A DNA stretch of 64,000 nt from assembly GCA_016081115.2 (NCBI GenBank), contig JABTTQ020001745.1, forward strand, positions 434,001 to 498,000. The letters are read 5' to 3'. Positions 9,683 to 21,242 of this stretch are shown in pieces. Position 1 is the stretch's first letter. Each line of letters starts with the position of its first letter. The notes beneath the pieces were generated by a model. It was not told the origin of the DNA and made no database searches. It was given only the letters and a program-made list of their open reading frames with translations. Both the position numbers and the translations under genes were made by a program. The stretch comes from Rehmannia glutinosa (taxonomy: Eukaryota; Streptophyta; Magnoliopsida; Lamiales; Orobanchaceae).

Positions 9683-11129
9683 CCTACATGTGTGTGAGAA
9701 TGTTCAGCTGGCGCACTTTGTGGATTAGAGACATTAGTTTTACTTCTACGCCTCTGACACAAATGAGTGAGATCTGTTAAAGTTGATGAACAGAGATCAT
9801 GAATTGCAAGTAATGAATCATGATCATCGCCAGACTCCTCGGTACTGAGCCTTAAGCTTTCTATTGTATCAGCCTGAAATGAAATTATAGTTGCATGAAG
9901 ATAAAACAGAAAATACAGAATATGCTAATTATTATAAAGAAAAAATATTTACCATATAGTCAATAACAGCTGTGTCTGACGGCTGGTACCCCTCTTGCAC
10001 TTGTAAGTGGCTCGGCGAGACCAGGCGGCGTGTAATATCATCAAACCATGCCATGTACCCTGGACCAGTCGTGTCACGGCCACTGCTCATAGGAGCGGAA
10101 AAAATATAATGATGTCGCTCATCCCACAGCCTGACATACTTGTTATGTTTGAGGGCCCAATCCGTTACTCCATGTCCTCTACGGTCTATATCATGCCATT
10201 TTCGTTGTGAATCATTTGGTAGGGCAGGAATAAATTGAGTCATACCAAACTGCCTGGACACCCGCTCTGGACGATGCATCTCGACTACATCATAATTAAT
10301 AAGTGGACATGATGATCTCCATGTAGGTGTGATACATGCCATAGGGAGTTGGGTAATCTCGGGCCAATTCATATCATATGGCTGCCAAATAAATTGAAAA
10401 CGAAAAAAATACACCCAATTAAAATTAAGTGAATGATGAAACTAAAAATTTAACTTGCATAAATACTAAATTACCTGATTCTCAATTAATCTGTCAAACA
10501 TATCCCTGAAGATGCGCACCGAATGACTCGTCGTGTGTGTATGGTTATAATACTGAGTCCATCTATAAAATATATTGTGTGAATTATTTCTAAACATGAA
10601 TTATTATATTCATTTATTAGAATGCACAAGTGGACATAATACCTCGCACCATATGTGGGAAGTGGCGATCAATCGATTTGACTAATCCTACTGTATCCCC
10701 CCGCACTATACTTTTAATCCGCGACCATGCCCATATCTATTAAATATAGAAATATTTCAACATATTTGTACACATTTGAAAAAAATTAAAATACATGACA
10801 ATAGTTTACTCAGAATACCATCGGTCCACCAATAATCTTGGCGTCTCGTTGTGATGCACTGCATAACTGACGATATAGCCTAGCTAGAACTGCACTCCCC
10901 CAACTAAATGACGAAACCACATGAAGATCCTCCAAGTGCCTCAAATATATAGTAGGGACTGCAACCCCGTTGGAACCTGGCATCATCACACCTCCTATCA
11001 AGGTCAATGCACATGCGCGTGCATATCTCACTACAAAATCTTCGTTGTGTCATCATTCACCTCATTATTAGTCAAAAACCTCCCAATTGCTGATATTGAC
11101 AACTTTGCACCCCTGAACTCAGTAGCGGT

Positions 11130-12686
11130 TGGCCTAAAACCAAGTAATTGGTAATATAGATGAGTTCCATCAACACTGATGATTTTTCGACAATGTTTGA
11201 ACCCCTCGACACATGGTTTGAATGCCCAAAACACATAAAATAGTATTCGGATACCGCGCACATCCACCTCTCTATGAACCCACTCAACAACAGTCCCAGG
11301 GTTCCATTTCTGTAAAGCACCCATGTACTTTGGTAACATTCTAACTGAACTCTCCCAAGTGCCATAAACATTCTCCCTTGCACGTTTCAAGCCATGCCTT
11401 ATGATATGATGTTTCCCATCCATATTTTTCCTTTACCTGCTGTTGGGCATGTTTGACAGCACACCCACCCACCAACAAACGTGCAATCATATTTTTACAC
11501 ATATTTCGATGATTAATGGAAATCTCATTCATTAAACATGTGTGGTCACCACCATATCTTGTAATATTCCATAATTCAATTTTTGGTTTTCAAGATGCTC
11601 GAAGACTCCAATCACATACCATGTCAGACGTGCTAAGGCAACATTCAACTTTCCACAACTTTGTACTGCTCTCTACGATGCGGTACTCTCGTCTTGCAAA
11701 TCGCACAGAATAATCTTTCACACACACTTGTAGTCTTTTCTTATCCTTAAACACCATTTCTTTTTCAAGAACACCTTTCTCGGGATCGTAATATGAACGT
11801 CTGACCGAAACATCAGAAGAATCTACAGGGATCTCTGCATATGCCATACTAATAAATGTAATGATAGGACGAAGACGATACGACCCATCTGTAGGCACGT
11901 GCGGGCAGGAGGAATTGGGACTTCATCCTGTCGTGAGGTATTCTCTCGGCCTTGTTCATTATACATTTCATCAAAATCAGAAATTCCTACACCATCATTA
12001 TCATCGTCATTATTATCTTCGTGATCTTCGTCACATGATGTTTCTAAATCAACACGTTCTTGGTTCACGTGGCTATCAGCTGAGTGATCTGGCATTCTTT
12101 CAACATCCACATTTTCATCATGAACATTATGATCTCCCAAATTAGGTTGCACAAAACTACCCCCATCATCATGTCCAACATTAGCTCTAAGATTATACTG
12201 CCTAGAACTAGCACCAACATCCGAAACATAATCACCTCCCAAGTTATACTGCCCAGAACTACCCCCAATATCTGGAATATTATCATCTCTTAATAAGGAC
12301 ACATATTGAGAATATTTAGGATTCCTTTCGATGTCCGGTATGACTATATTTTGTATTTGTTCTGTTTCAACATATACATCGACAAATGGAATTTCTGAAA
12401 TCGGATCAAAGAAAAACCATAAATTCTCGTCACTAGTTATTGGTATTAACCGGGAATGATTTCCGGAGCTATACTTAACGAACAACTTCAACTAAAACTG
12501 GTTACTATCAATATTTAACAATCGGTATAGTTTTCTAATCAATTCATCCAACTTTGTCATCCGAGACAGTCTATGAATTATAATTGGACCACAGTCATAA
12601 GATATTGTGAACCCATTTTGTACAATTTGTCCTCTAAAATATATAATAATATCTATATTTGGTGATGACATGTCTGTTAAATACAA
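11130..12686 (-). pseudogene. Mutator-like transposase, truncated and frame-broken
   Basis: On the minus strand the N-terminal segment (12686-12492) ends at an in-frame TAG, then continues in frame from 12491 with LKLFVKYSSG and a long acidic region. At 11780-11590 follow YYDPEKGVLEKEMVF, KDKKRLQVCVKDYSV and CDWSLRAS, the N-terminal DNA-binding region typical of MuDR proteins. Then YGWETSYHKAW, a frame change near 11400, TWESSVRMLP and the first catalytic-region motif SVDGTHLY. There the transposase stops being recognisable and the frame runs straight into the PMD gene. The DDE core beyond the first Asp is therefore missing. The copy cannot make active transposase. Confidence 0.8.
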
Positions 12687-13330
12687 TAAATAATAGAATT
12701 AATTAATATGTATACTAACTTTTAAAATACTAAAACTAACCAAAACATTTTATTTGTAAATAATGAGTTTAATTAATATAAAAAAGACAATATACAAACT
12801 TACCCGCAAAATTTAATCCGTCTGGAAATATAGTATATCGCAATTATAATATATGAAAATAAAATAAGCATAGTTAATTTCTTTAAAAAATTATATAATT
12901 GGCGGAAAAATTTTCGGGGCGGACCAATTTTCCGGCGACCGGCGAATTTTTTCTAAGCAACCCAAGAAAAAGCCAAAGATCCCCCCACAAAGGGTCTGCC
13001 GCACGGAATATTTTTCGGTCACGGAAAAATTTCCCCACCAGATCGCCGCCTTTTCTCACGGAATATTTCCCGTCGCCGGAAAAAAAAAATTTCAACCCCA
13101 ACCATACCCCCAAAAATTTTCGATTCCTACTCTATTATTCCGGAAAAATACACATACATAACAAAAAACACTAAACATACAATATATATACATTTTACAA
13201 AAAACAGAAAAAAAAAAAGATGAGTTGAAGGGGAGGGAGAGAACTTACCAGGAAGAATGGAGAGGAAGAAGTTGTTCTGGAGTGGGGTGGGGAGGGGAGT
13301 GGGGAAGGCTGGGGCGAATTATTGAAGGAG

Positions 13331-13355
13331 AAAACAGAGTTGGCAACTCTGTTTT
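13331..13355. repeat. MULE1 right subterminal hairpin
   Basis: Perfect 12-base arms (AAAACAGAGTTG and its complement) around one G. The core is the same AAAACAGAG as in the left-end hairpins, so the motif is shared by both subterminal zones. Confidence 0.85.
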
Positions 13356-13499
13356 TTTTTGACATATAAAGCGTAAAACAAAACACGCCAACGTTGTTTT
13401 CTCATTCAAATTTAAAAAAAAAAACCGGTCAAAGACCAAGACGGCCGCGAGGTTTCTCGTAAAACAAATGATACAATCGCTATTTTCACCTCTTTTTAA

Positions 13500-13574
13500 T
13501 ATTTTTTTTGCGGTAGTTTTTTAATTTGGTTTTAAAATGGCAATATTTTGTTAAATCCCCCAGTTAATTATCTT
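13500..13574 (-). repeat. MULE1 right terminal inverted repeat (inner part)
   Basis: Inverted partner of 7207-7280: reverse-complemented it gives 'gataattaactggggg', 'aatattgccat' and 'taccgcaaaaaaaa'. Confidence 0.7.
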
Positions 13575-13611
13575 TAAAAAATCCACTACTATCTTCTTAA
13601 GGTATTGCAAC

Positions 13612-14624
13612 TAGGGGTGTGCATGAGACGGTCCGGAGATTTAGAAATCTTTAGAATTGTCCCTAAATTCAGAGATTAAAAAAATGATCTCCACCAGAGA
13701 AAAAAAAATCTCCGTCCCGACCGTACAAAAACTTTTGGGACGGTTCGAGACGAGAATTCGGTTCTAATGGGACAGTATGGTACGATACAATTTGGTACAT
13801 AATAACCGAAGAAAAAACAATTAATATAAAAATCACTAAACGAATATGTTTTTATTTTTTACTGATATTAAAATTATAATAGGTAATAAATCCTAAATTC
13901 TAAAACCATAAACTTAATAATCTCTATAATACAATAATATTCTAGCTATTATCTTATGGCTTTGCTATTATCTCTTGATTTAGGACAAATATAATTAAAT
14001 GATAATTTTGATAAATATATATGAAACAAAACTTGTATAAGTTTACAATCTCAATATCTCATACGAAAAAATTTAATATATTCAACAAAATTATATTTAT
14101 AATTTATATGGTGTGGCGAAGAATTAAAATAAGATTTTGTTTAAGAAGGCCATGATATTATTACTTGTTTAGAGTATGTTCTATTTTAGATGCAGTTTAC
14201 TAATTATTTAACTAATTATAATTTCTAACAATTTACTCTACTATTAATATTAAAGTATTTTTTAGTACTGAAGTTTTCGAAAATTAATAACAGTTGTAGT
14301 TGTATTACGTATTTGTTTCTTTTAGAAATGTATTTTATATTCAATTTAATTTTAAATAATGTGTAGTCAATTCAATATAAAAATATAAATAAAATAGAAA
14401 TAATATATATTTATATATAAGAAGATCTATAAAATCGGTTCTAGATTCGGACCCTCAGTTTGGAATGGTTCGGTAAAAGGCACGCTTCTCGGTACAAGTA
14501 TTTGAAAAATCTCCAAAATCATTCCATAAATATTTTTGAGATGGTCTGGTTCGGGAAGTAAAAAAGTCCACGAGTATTTTTTAGTCCGGATATCAGTAAT
14601 CTTCAAGTCTCGTGCATATCCCTA
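13612..14624. mobile_element. hAT-like non-autonomous element
   Basis: Inverted termini TAGGGGTGTGCATGAGAC (left) and TAGGGATATGCACGAGAC (right, reverse-complemented) bound about 1 kb of AT-rich DNA without ORFs. Subterminal parts contain 'ggtccgg', 'gacggttcg' and related motifs in both orientations. Flanking 8-mers are not identical, so the target duplication is absent or decayed. Confidence 0.6.
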
Positions 14625-16034
14625 TTACAAACACCCTTTAGGTTTGCAATTTCTCAACAAATATTCCACGTTGAGGGTACAATTTATAAAGTAGGAGCAA
14701 ATATCAAAGAACAAATAACAAGCTGGGTGTATTTGTGATTTTGAAATATTCATGGAGTTTTTTGTGATTATCCTAAAATCTACGGGCATTTTTTATAATT
14801 AATTTCAATGATAATAAACTTATTATCTTATAAATGGGACATTCATCCATGACATAGAACATTAATTAATAGGGAATATGGGATCTCGTATATGGACGAA
14901 ATTATGATTGACAATCACTGACACAACACAAATACGATCTGGAGTTTTTGAAAGAAAAATAAAGAAAAACGAATACGAAAACGGCTAATACGAATCTGAT
15001 ATTGCGTTACCAATTTATCTTAAAATATAATTATTTTTATATTTTACTGAATTTTTGATGTATTTTGAGTATAAACGAAATTAGTCTGAAAACAAACACG
15101 ATCCGACCGGTGACCCAAATAGCCACCCTTAGACGAAATGGGAATTCTAGCTTTTTTCTTTTTTTATGATTTATTTTTTGAGTATTTGTTTTAAGTAATT
15201 AATTGGTGTGAGTAAGGTGAGGTAAATCTTGTTTTCTTGGAGGGGTGCATGCCATCTTCTGAGTCATTTCAACAACCAAAAGCATGGGTCAAGACCTGTC
15301 ATTAATTCAGGGAGTGGGTAATGGGTACATTAGCTGGATTTTCTGAGATTTATATAATTGTTATATGGCAGCCTTAACAACCTTTTCATTATTGCAAATT
15401 CTTTGGTTGTCTCAACTTGTAACGCCTATCATTCTTTCTTCACACAATGGGAATCATCATAAAATCTGATCAAGATAACACCGCTGGTTTTGGGAGGAGT
15501 ACTGTACAATTCACAATAATTTAAGGTTGCAGAAATCAATAGACACTAGTCGGGCGGCTGTCCAACGCCTAAGCAAAGGGAAACTTAGAAATAGTACTAT
15601 GTCCCCCCTCCCCCCATTAGTTTTGACCAATTACTGGCCCCCTAAGCGGTCGCCTAGATCCCTTTTTTGGCCGTCTAGGCCTGATTTTTGGTTGCCTAGG
15701 CGATCGCCTATGATGGTTTTTAAAAGATTGCAATAATTTTAAATATTTTTAGAACGTGAATGAGGAATTAAATAAATCAACGAGTTTAGTGAACAACTCG
15801 AGGCGAGTTTTATTTTTATTTATTTTTTCAAATTCAGATTTTGGCTTTTCCTTTATGGTTCAATTTTTTTAATTAAATAAGAACATTAGCCGATTATTGT
15901 TAATATTCTATGTATAAGATTTCCATTTAAAGTGGTTTTTAATATATATACAAATATATAATTGTCCACGTAGTGGCCATTATGTGTAGAGGATTCTGAT
16001 AACCCATTGTATGTGGGAAGGTTAGTGACAGAAG
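14625..16034. other. Intergenic DNA with MITE scraps
   Basis: No gene. At about 15060-15135 a terminus-like 'tagccacccttag' suggests one end of a hAT-type element whose other end I do not see. At 15540-15720 there are repeated 'cgcctaggcg'-like motifs typical of short hAT-type elements, without clear ends. Confidence 0.35.
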
Positions 16035-16165
16035 CAAGGGCGGAGCCAGGAAAAAAAATGGGATGGACCGATACACGAAAATCATATAAATTATAATTAA
16101 TTATTTTTTCAAAAAAATTACAGTGTAATTTTTTTTAAACCCCCCCTCTTCTATCTCCGCCCTTG
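16035..16165. mobile_element. Short hAT-type MITE with 8-bp target duplication
   Basis: A 131-bp element with inverted ends CAAGGGCGGAG, flanked by the exact 8-bp duplication GACAGAAG at 16027-16034 and 16166-16173. No coding capacity. Confidence 0.9.
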
Positions 16166-16815
16166 GACAGAAGCGGACACGTGATTTGTCAACCGATGTT
16201 GCAATTTTCTTATTCTACTGGATCAATTATATATATAAATATTTAAAATATATTTATGTTTTAGATTTAGATTTGTATAGATTTTTTTTTTTCAAAATGA
16301 AATTAATTGATTCTAAATAAAATCTAAGATCTCATAAATTGTGAAAAGATTTCAATTTAAACTTCACTTTTATTTGAGTATTAATCTACTCTAGTAATAA
16401 TTTTTTTACATGTTTGCCTTCAAAAGTCTAAATTAAATTTAATTAAATTTGATTATTATTTTTAATTAGCAATTTGAGTTATGTACATCTATTAGGGCAT
16501 GCAGAATCACATGTTGGAGCAGTCAGGACACATTATGGTGTTTAGGCTTTATGAGGAGAGATAAACAAAAATAATTCTGTTGTGTGGATGTGGTAACTCG
16601 AGCAAGAAAAGATTTTAGGACAATAATAATAGTGAGGGGCCAAAAAGTATACACCAAAAGATCAAAAAATGAAAAGGGCTATGGCCTAAGTGGGATAACT
16701 TGAATTAGAATTTTAGGGCATGACCCAAAGCCTAAGAATTAGTGGTAGGTCATGAAGCTAGGGACATATACTGTAGGATTTTTTAACAGTTTGTAGATTT
16801 TTTTTAGAGTTAATA
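16166..16815. other. AT-rich spacer
   Basis: No gene or repeat recognised. Confidence 0.5.
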
Positions 16816-17240
16816 GGGAAAATTACCCACTTGGGATAGATGAGATGGTTTTTTTGACATGTAGGATAAAAACATAGTTTTCTACCCACTTTTGGGGTTC
16901 TTTTACCACAATACCCTTAAGGCTTTAAATACAAGCCTTTAAAGTAGGTATATGTGTATTTCTCTCTCTTGCAATTAAATACTCCCAATACATACGTGAA
17001 CCCTCCCTCCCCTTCTATTTTGCTCTTCATTTTTTCTTCTTCTTCTTCTTCTTCACAAAATATCAAGAAGTTATTTTTGTAGTCTTTCATCACCAAAATT
17101 GCACCAAAAAATCGAATAACAAGGTAATGTTCTTCTCCTCCTAATTACTTAACCTTGTTTAAATTGTTCAAGAGCAATATATTTGCAAAATATGTGAAAT
17201 GTATTGTGAAAGGGAAACTTTTCTGCATCTATGGAGCACA

Positions 17241-17541
17241 GTGCACGATATATCGTGCATATTTTGTACTGAGGCACGATATCGTGCCTCATATAGGGCA
17301 CGATATCACGATATATCGTACCTCAGTACAAAATATGCACGATATATCGTGCCTAAATATAGGGCACGATATCATGTCTGTTTTGTACTGAGGCACGATA
17401 TATGCCTGTTTTGTACTGAGCCACGATATATTGTGCCCTATATCGGGCACGATATCGTGCCTTAGTACAAAATATGCACGATATATCGTGCCTAAATATA
17501 GGTCGTGCCTGTTTTGTACTGAGGCACGATATCGTGCCAAA
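17241..17541. repeat. Left subterminal array of GCACGATAT(AT)CGTGC palindromes
   Basis: About ten perfect or near-perfect palindromes of the type GGCACGATATCGTGCC or GCACGATATATCGTGC occur in 300 bp (for example at 17243, 17273, 17336, 17446, 17476 and 17523). They are separated by TTTTGTACTGAG or its complement CTCAGTACAAAA, which makes larger nested inverted repeats. The array lies between the left TIR and the transposase start, so it may be in the leader. Confidence 0.9.
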
Positions 17542-17613
17542 GTACAAAACAACCCCTTTTTTATGTATGCTTGCATATCTTTAATATTTTTTCTCTATAT
17601 CTCTTGTATGTAG

Positions 17614-19760
17614 ATGAACTCTGACTATGTTGTTGTTCGATTTGGTGGTCATTGGGAAGGTTTAGAATATAAAAATGGTGAAGAAGAAGTTGTACGTATT
17701 AAATCGGGCAAAATGAATTATAGTGAAATATTGGAGGAGGATTATGGTGTTGTTGAAGTTGATAGGGGTGTATACGATTGTGTGATGCATGCTATTGTAG
17801 ATATTTCTGGAAACAAACTTGGGAAGTTAAAGTTGAAAAATGACGATGACATTGAAAGTGCGTTTGAGAACACCGAGTTATCAGTTGTTTTTGTAACACT
17901 AAAAAGAAAAAGGATGGGTGAGACTAGTTCGCATAATGTATTGGGAAGTCAGTCTGGGCATAATGGAGTTGAGAACGTTGAAGGTCAACAAGGTGTTGGT
18001 GGAAGTTTTATGCAACTAATGGCTAGTCAGAATGATTTTTCAACAGTCATTGGGCCTAGTTACAACTACATGCACCATCTTGGTTTTCAACAATACGTGT
18101 ACCGCACATCAATCTATATAGTCATGCAAGTAAGTGCCTAGTGGAGCACCTTTTATGCATATGAACAATGTTCCAATTATTGATCATTCGCGTCCACTAT
18201 CACCTACAGTTAATGTTCCAAATATCAATTCTCCGGGACCTAGTATAAGGCTAAGCAATGAAGATGACTACTATCCTGATATAGGTTGTGATAATACTGA
18301 TGTTAATCGTGATAATACTGATGCCGATGTTGGTTGTGATAATAATGAAGTTGATTATGGTGAAAACTACGGTGTTGGTGATCTTGATTGTAATAACAAC
18401 CCGGATGATTTTGGTGAGAACTACAATCTTGGTGATGTTGGTACCGATGTTGAAGCTAATAATCAATTTGAAAATGACCAAAGAACGTCTTTGAATTTGA
18501 GGAATTTTGTGAGTGGAGACGAGAGCGAGAGAAGTATTTTTAAAACCAAAACCAAGATGCGGCAGAAACGACGAGGTGCTAACATACATCCAGATATCCA
18601 TAGAGACAATATGGACGAAACAATAGTGCCCACAGACGAAGTTGGGTGATTCCTGGTGCACTCTCGCACGTTTGATTCCTCCCGAAGAACCCGCTAGATT
18701 GGAAGCATCTGGTGGGACATTACGCCAAGGAGCAACATACATGAGCAAACTGAATTGGATATCGCACTAGGCATGTATCACCTTGAAAATCAAGTCGAGT
18801 ATCGAGTTGAACGCTCGGATAAGACTCGTTTTCATGCAATATGCAAGTATGAACGATGCCCTTTTCGAATGCGTGCATATGGAAATGATGGTATTTGGAG
18901 AGTAGGGAAGTTTGACAAGCACCATGGATGTGGGTTAAATTTGAATGACAATGCATCTAGGCGGGTGCATTCTAAAGTAGTAGGTGCGTATTTTGCATCT
19001 AGATTACTAGTGGAACATTCTGCGCTCGTGCCAAGAGATATGATAGCGGAGATGGAATCGCGACATAGTCTTAAAATGAGTTATAATGTTGTGTTGAGTG
19101 CTAAGCATCATGCCTTTGGGCTGATATATTGAGATAACAACAAGTCATTCAATCTAATTCCGGCATACTTACATATGTTGAATTTAACGAATCCCGGATC
19201 GGTAACTAGATGGAAGTCGGATAATGTTAATAGATTCAAGTACGTATTTTTTGCTTTGCATGCATCAATCACTGGATTCCAAAACAATGCCCGGCCAGTT
19301 TTTGTGATTGATGGAACACACCTTAAAGGCAAGTACCGGGGAATATTGTTTGTGGCCGTAACAAAAGATGGTAATGAACAGATTTTCCCACTTGCGGTTG
19401 GAATTGGGGATGTTGAAAACGATAAATCCTGGACGTGGTTTTTGAGACAGTTGAGAGATGCTTATAATTGCCCTCGTGATCATCGATTGTTTCGATCAAA
19501 GACAAGAGTATCGATAATGCCATAAAAGCAAAGATACCCGAAGCATCACATGGGCTTTGCACTTATCATTTGCAGAGTAATTTGGCTCAATACGGTCAAC
19601 ATATAGTAGCAATGTTTAGGAATGCAACATATTCATACCGCCGTGAAGATTATGATAAGTATTTTGAAAACATAAAAGTTGCTAGTGAGACGGGTGCGTT
19701 TAAGAAGTTAGAACGTGCAGGGGAAGACAAATGGTCTCGAGTTAAGTGTCCTGTCTGGTG
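17614..19760 (+). pseudogene. MuDR-type transposase remnant of MULE2
   Basis: The reading frame starts at ATG 17614 with an N-terminal domain (YVVVRFGGHWEG) and an acidic Asn/Asp-rich region. It continues through at least three frame changes (about 18135, 18650, 18760) into the MuDR zinc-binding segment CKYERCPFRMRA with WRVGKFDKHHGC. It then meets a TGA at 19130-19132 and, in the same frame, the catalytic start VIDGTHLKGKYRG, followed by FPLAVGIGDVENDKSWTWFL. Another one-base frame change near 19485 precedes IKAKIPEASHGLC, TYHLQSNL and KLERAGEDKWSRVKCPV. After KCPV the gene is cut off at the junction with the opposing gene. Mutator transposases cut and paste DNA through a DDE core; this copy cannot. 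Confidence 0.8.
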
Positions 19761-20814
19761 AGTCACGAAAGGTGCCATCAGCAAATAAATCGCGTAAATG
19801 CGCGGCGGTAACCCGATCACCCCTAGGCCAATACCGTCTATATATACCAGTCTCGGGTACCTCAAAATCACCGTTAGGGTCAAATGTGGACCCTGAAAAT
19901 CGCAATCCCAAATCACGCTGAGAGAATCTGATAGTCTGCTCTCCGACGTGGAACCAACACTCTGATTCCGGAGCGTCCGGCACACGCACCTCCATCGCAA
20001 CCAATGCATGCAATGCCAGATTACAACTAGCTCCGTCATATCCAAAATCCATAAAATATCCGAAAGCCAACTGTCTAAACTGACTATATAGACCACCACC
20101 TATCTCCCGCAACTCATCTCTGATGGTCTGAATAATATTCGATCGAACGTATCCCGCGATCTGGGCCCTCTCTCGATGAAATGAGGGTCTCATCCACCGT
20201 GGACCGACCTACAACAATTTATAAATTGCAATTTTGTAAGATGAATTGTTGAAAAATTGCAGAAATGTAGTAATGAGGTACAAAAATTAAAGAAAGTTAA
20301 AGATCAGATGGTAGAGGCACAATATCAAATAATTAAAATATCGTGCCCAAATTAGGCTGGGGCACGATATCGTGCCCAAATTACCCTACGGCACGATATC
20401 GTGCCCCCATCGTCTTCAAGACCATATCGTGCCAAAATTAAACTGGGGCACGATAGCGTGCCCATATTATCCTACGGCACGATATCGTGCCCCTATCGTC
20501 TTCAACACCATATCGCGCCAAAACCAGAAACAAATCTACCATTTTTCATCTAACAGTCCCAAAAAACAACTCAAAACTTCATATATTTCAAACTATCGAA
20601 CAACTAAGCCCTAATCATTCACATTGTAACAAACCCATGAAATATATTTCGAAACTAAACCCTAATCATTCAAAATTTCGAACATTATACAACAAACAAA
20701 ACTTCGAACGTGGAACCTTACCCGTTCGTGAGCGGAGGAGGAAGGTGCGAAAGGGGCAACGGCAGCAGCAGCGGCGGAGGTGGAGGTGGACGATGACGGC
20801 ACGATTGAAGCCAT
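19755..20814 (-). pseudogene. DUF1985/Ulp1-type MULE accessory gene, 5' part only
   Basis: On the minus strand exon 1 runs from ATG 20814 to 20722 (MASIVPSSS, then an Ala run and APSSSAHER) and ends at a GTAAGG donor. Exon 2 starts at 20208 after a TTGTAG acceptor and continues in the same phase: RDELREIGGGLYSQFRQLAF, then ECWFHVGEQTIRFSQRDLGL and RYWPRGDRVTAAHLRDLF. The WF.VG....RFS..D..L pattern is that of DUF1985, which precedes the Ulp1-like protease in KI-type MULEs. The protease part is missing: the gene ends at the junction with the transposase tail. The 513-bp intron contains the right palindrome array. Function is inferred from the family. Confidence 0.6.
20330..20520. repeat. Right subterminal array of GGCACGATATCGTGCC palindromes
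   Basis: At least four full palindromes (around 20361, 20390, 20446 with one change, 20476) and three half copies (...CCATATCGTGCC type), arranged in a duplicated unit of about 86 bp. It is the same core as the left array and lies inside the intron of the minus-strand gene. Confidence 0.9.
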
Positions 20815-21005
20815 TTCTCTTATCGCACGATATTGGGCACGAAATGGGTGTTGGATATTTCCTTCTATTTCTTCTTTTTCTTGACCGAATTGGGCACGAA
20901 ATGGGGGGTTGGAAATTTCTTCTTCTTCTTAAAGACGAAGGGGCACAAAAATGGGTTTTTGTATTTTTCTTCCTTTTGACCGAAGTTGGGCACGAAATGG
21001 CTTAC
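20815..21005. repeat. Short tandem repeat with the core TTGGGCACGAAATGG
   Basis: Four imperfect units (at about 20832, 20889, 20938 and 20985) each carry 'gggcac(g/a)aaa.tgg' followed by a T-rich tract. They are upstream of the minus-strand gene's ATG, next to the right TIR. Confidence 0.7.
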
Positions 21006-21242
21006 TTTTGCTTTTACTGTTGTTTTATTTTTTCACTTTTGTTTTGTCATTGATTTATACGGTTTCCTATACGCCTATACGGTACCTTTTAAATGGTATA
21101 TTTATGTCTTAGATTTCAAAATTCAAAAACACCAACTTAAAGGAGGGGTATTTTGGCCAATTTGGGTAGAAAAGAAGTTTGTTATCCTAGTGGGTACAAA
21201 AGAGTAACCACTCTCCCTAGTGGGTACTTTAAAAATTTTTCC

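Larger units (their letters stand above)
8789..11160 (-). pseudogene. Plant mobile domain (PMD, aminotransferase-like) protein gene in MULE1
   Basis: Minus-strand exons can be followed by splice sites: about 11160-10819, 10736-10643, 10562-10475, 10381-9953 and 9873-8789, with short introns carrying GT and AG ends. The protein has YQLLGFRPTATEFRG, YARACALTLIGG, SWGSAVLARLYRQLC, IGGPM then IWAWSRI, and CPLINYDVVEMHRPERVSRQ with FGMTQFIP, all typical of the PMD core. The last exon holds four 17-residue repeats (DAGPSTSARQFTATTHD type) and ends in a basic region with CGTGGH. Defects: a frame change near 11033, an apparent one-base phase mismatch between the exons ending at 10643 and starting at 10562, a TAA at 9062-9064, and a MITE inside the last exon. 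PMD proteins occur both in transposons and as host MAIN/MAIL genes. The N-terminus is missing because the gene is fused to the transposase. Confidence 0.75.
7181..13588 (-). mobile_element. MULE1: Mutator-like DNA transposon with three cargo or accessory genes
   Basis: The left end (about 7207-7280) and the right end (13500-13574) are inverted copies: both contain 'aacaaa.tattgccat', an A/T stretch with 'tcaaatt' or 'ccaaatt', then 'taccgcaaaaaaaa' in the inward direction. Between them, all on the minus strand, lie a Mutator-type transposase remnant, a plant mobile domain gene and a MYB/SANT-like gene. I could not define a 9-bp target duplication, so the outer limits are approximate. All three genes carry disabling changes, so the copy is dead. 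Confidence 0.75.
16816..21242. mobile_element. MULE2: Mutator-like element with convergent truncated genes and palindrome arrays
   Basis: The left end (GGGAAAATTACCCACTTGGG, with TTTTCTACCCA further in and AATACCC at about 16911) matches the reverse complement of the right end (GGAAAAATTTTTAAAGTACC, with TTTTCTACCCA and AATACCC in the same order), giving imperfect terminal inverted repeats of about 110 bp. Inside are a plus-strand transposase remnant and a minus-strand DUF1985-type gene that meet tail to tail at about 19755. A clean 9-bp target duplication is not visible. The element is 4.4 kb and dead. Confidence 0.7.

Noticed and set aside
12883..13174. Overlapping open frames on both strands in MULE1
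   Set aside because: Biased upstream DNA of the transposase gene; no motif, no match to neighbours.
17155..17576. Open frames rich in ARYRA/YIVP repeats
   Set aside because: They are read-throughs of the GCACGATATCGTGC palindrome array on both strands, not proteins.
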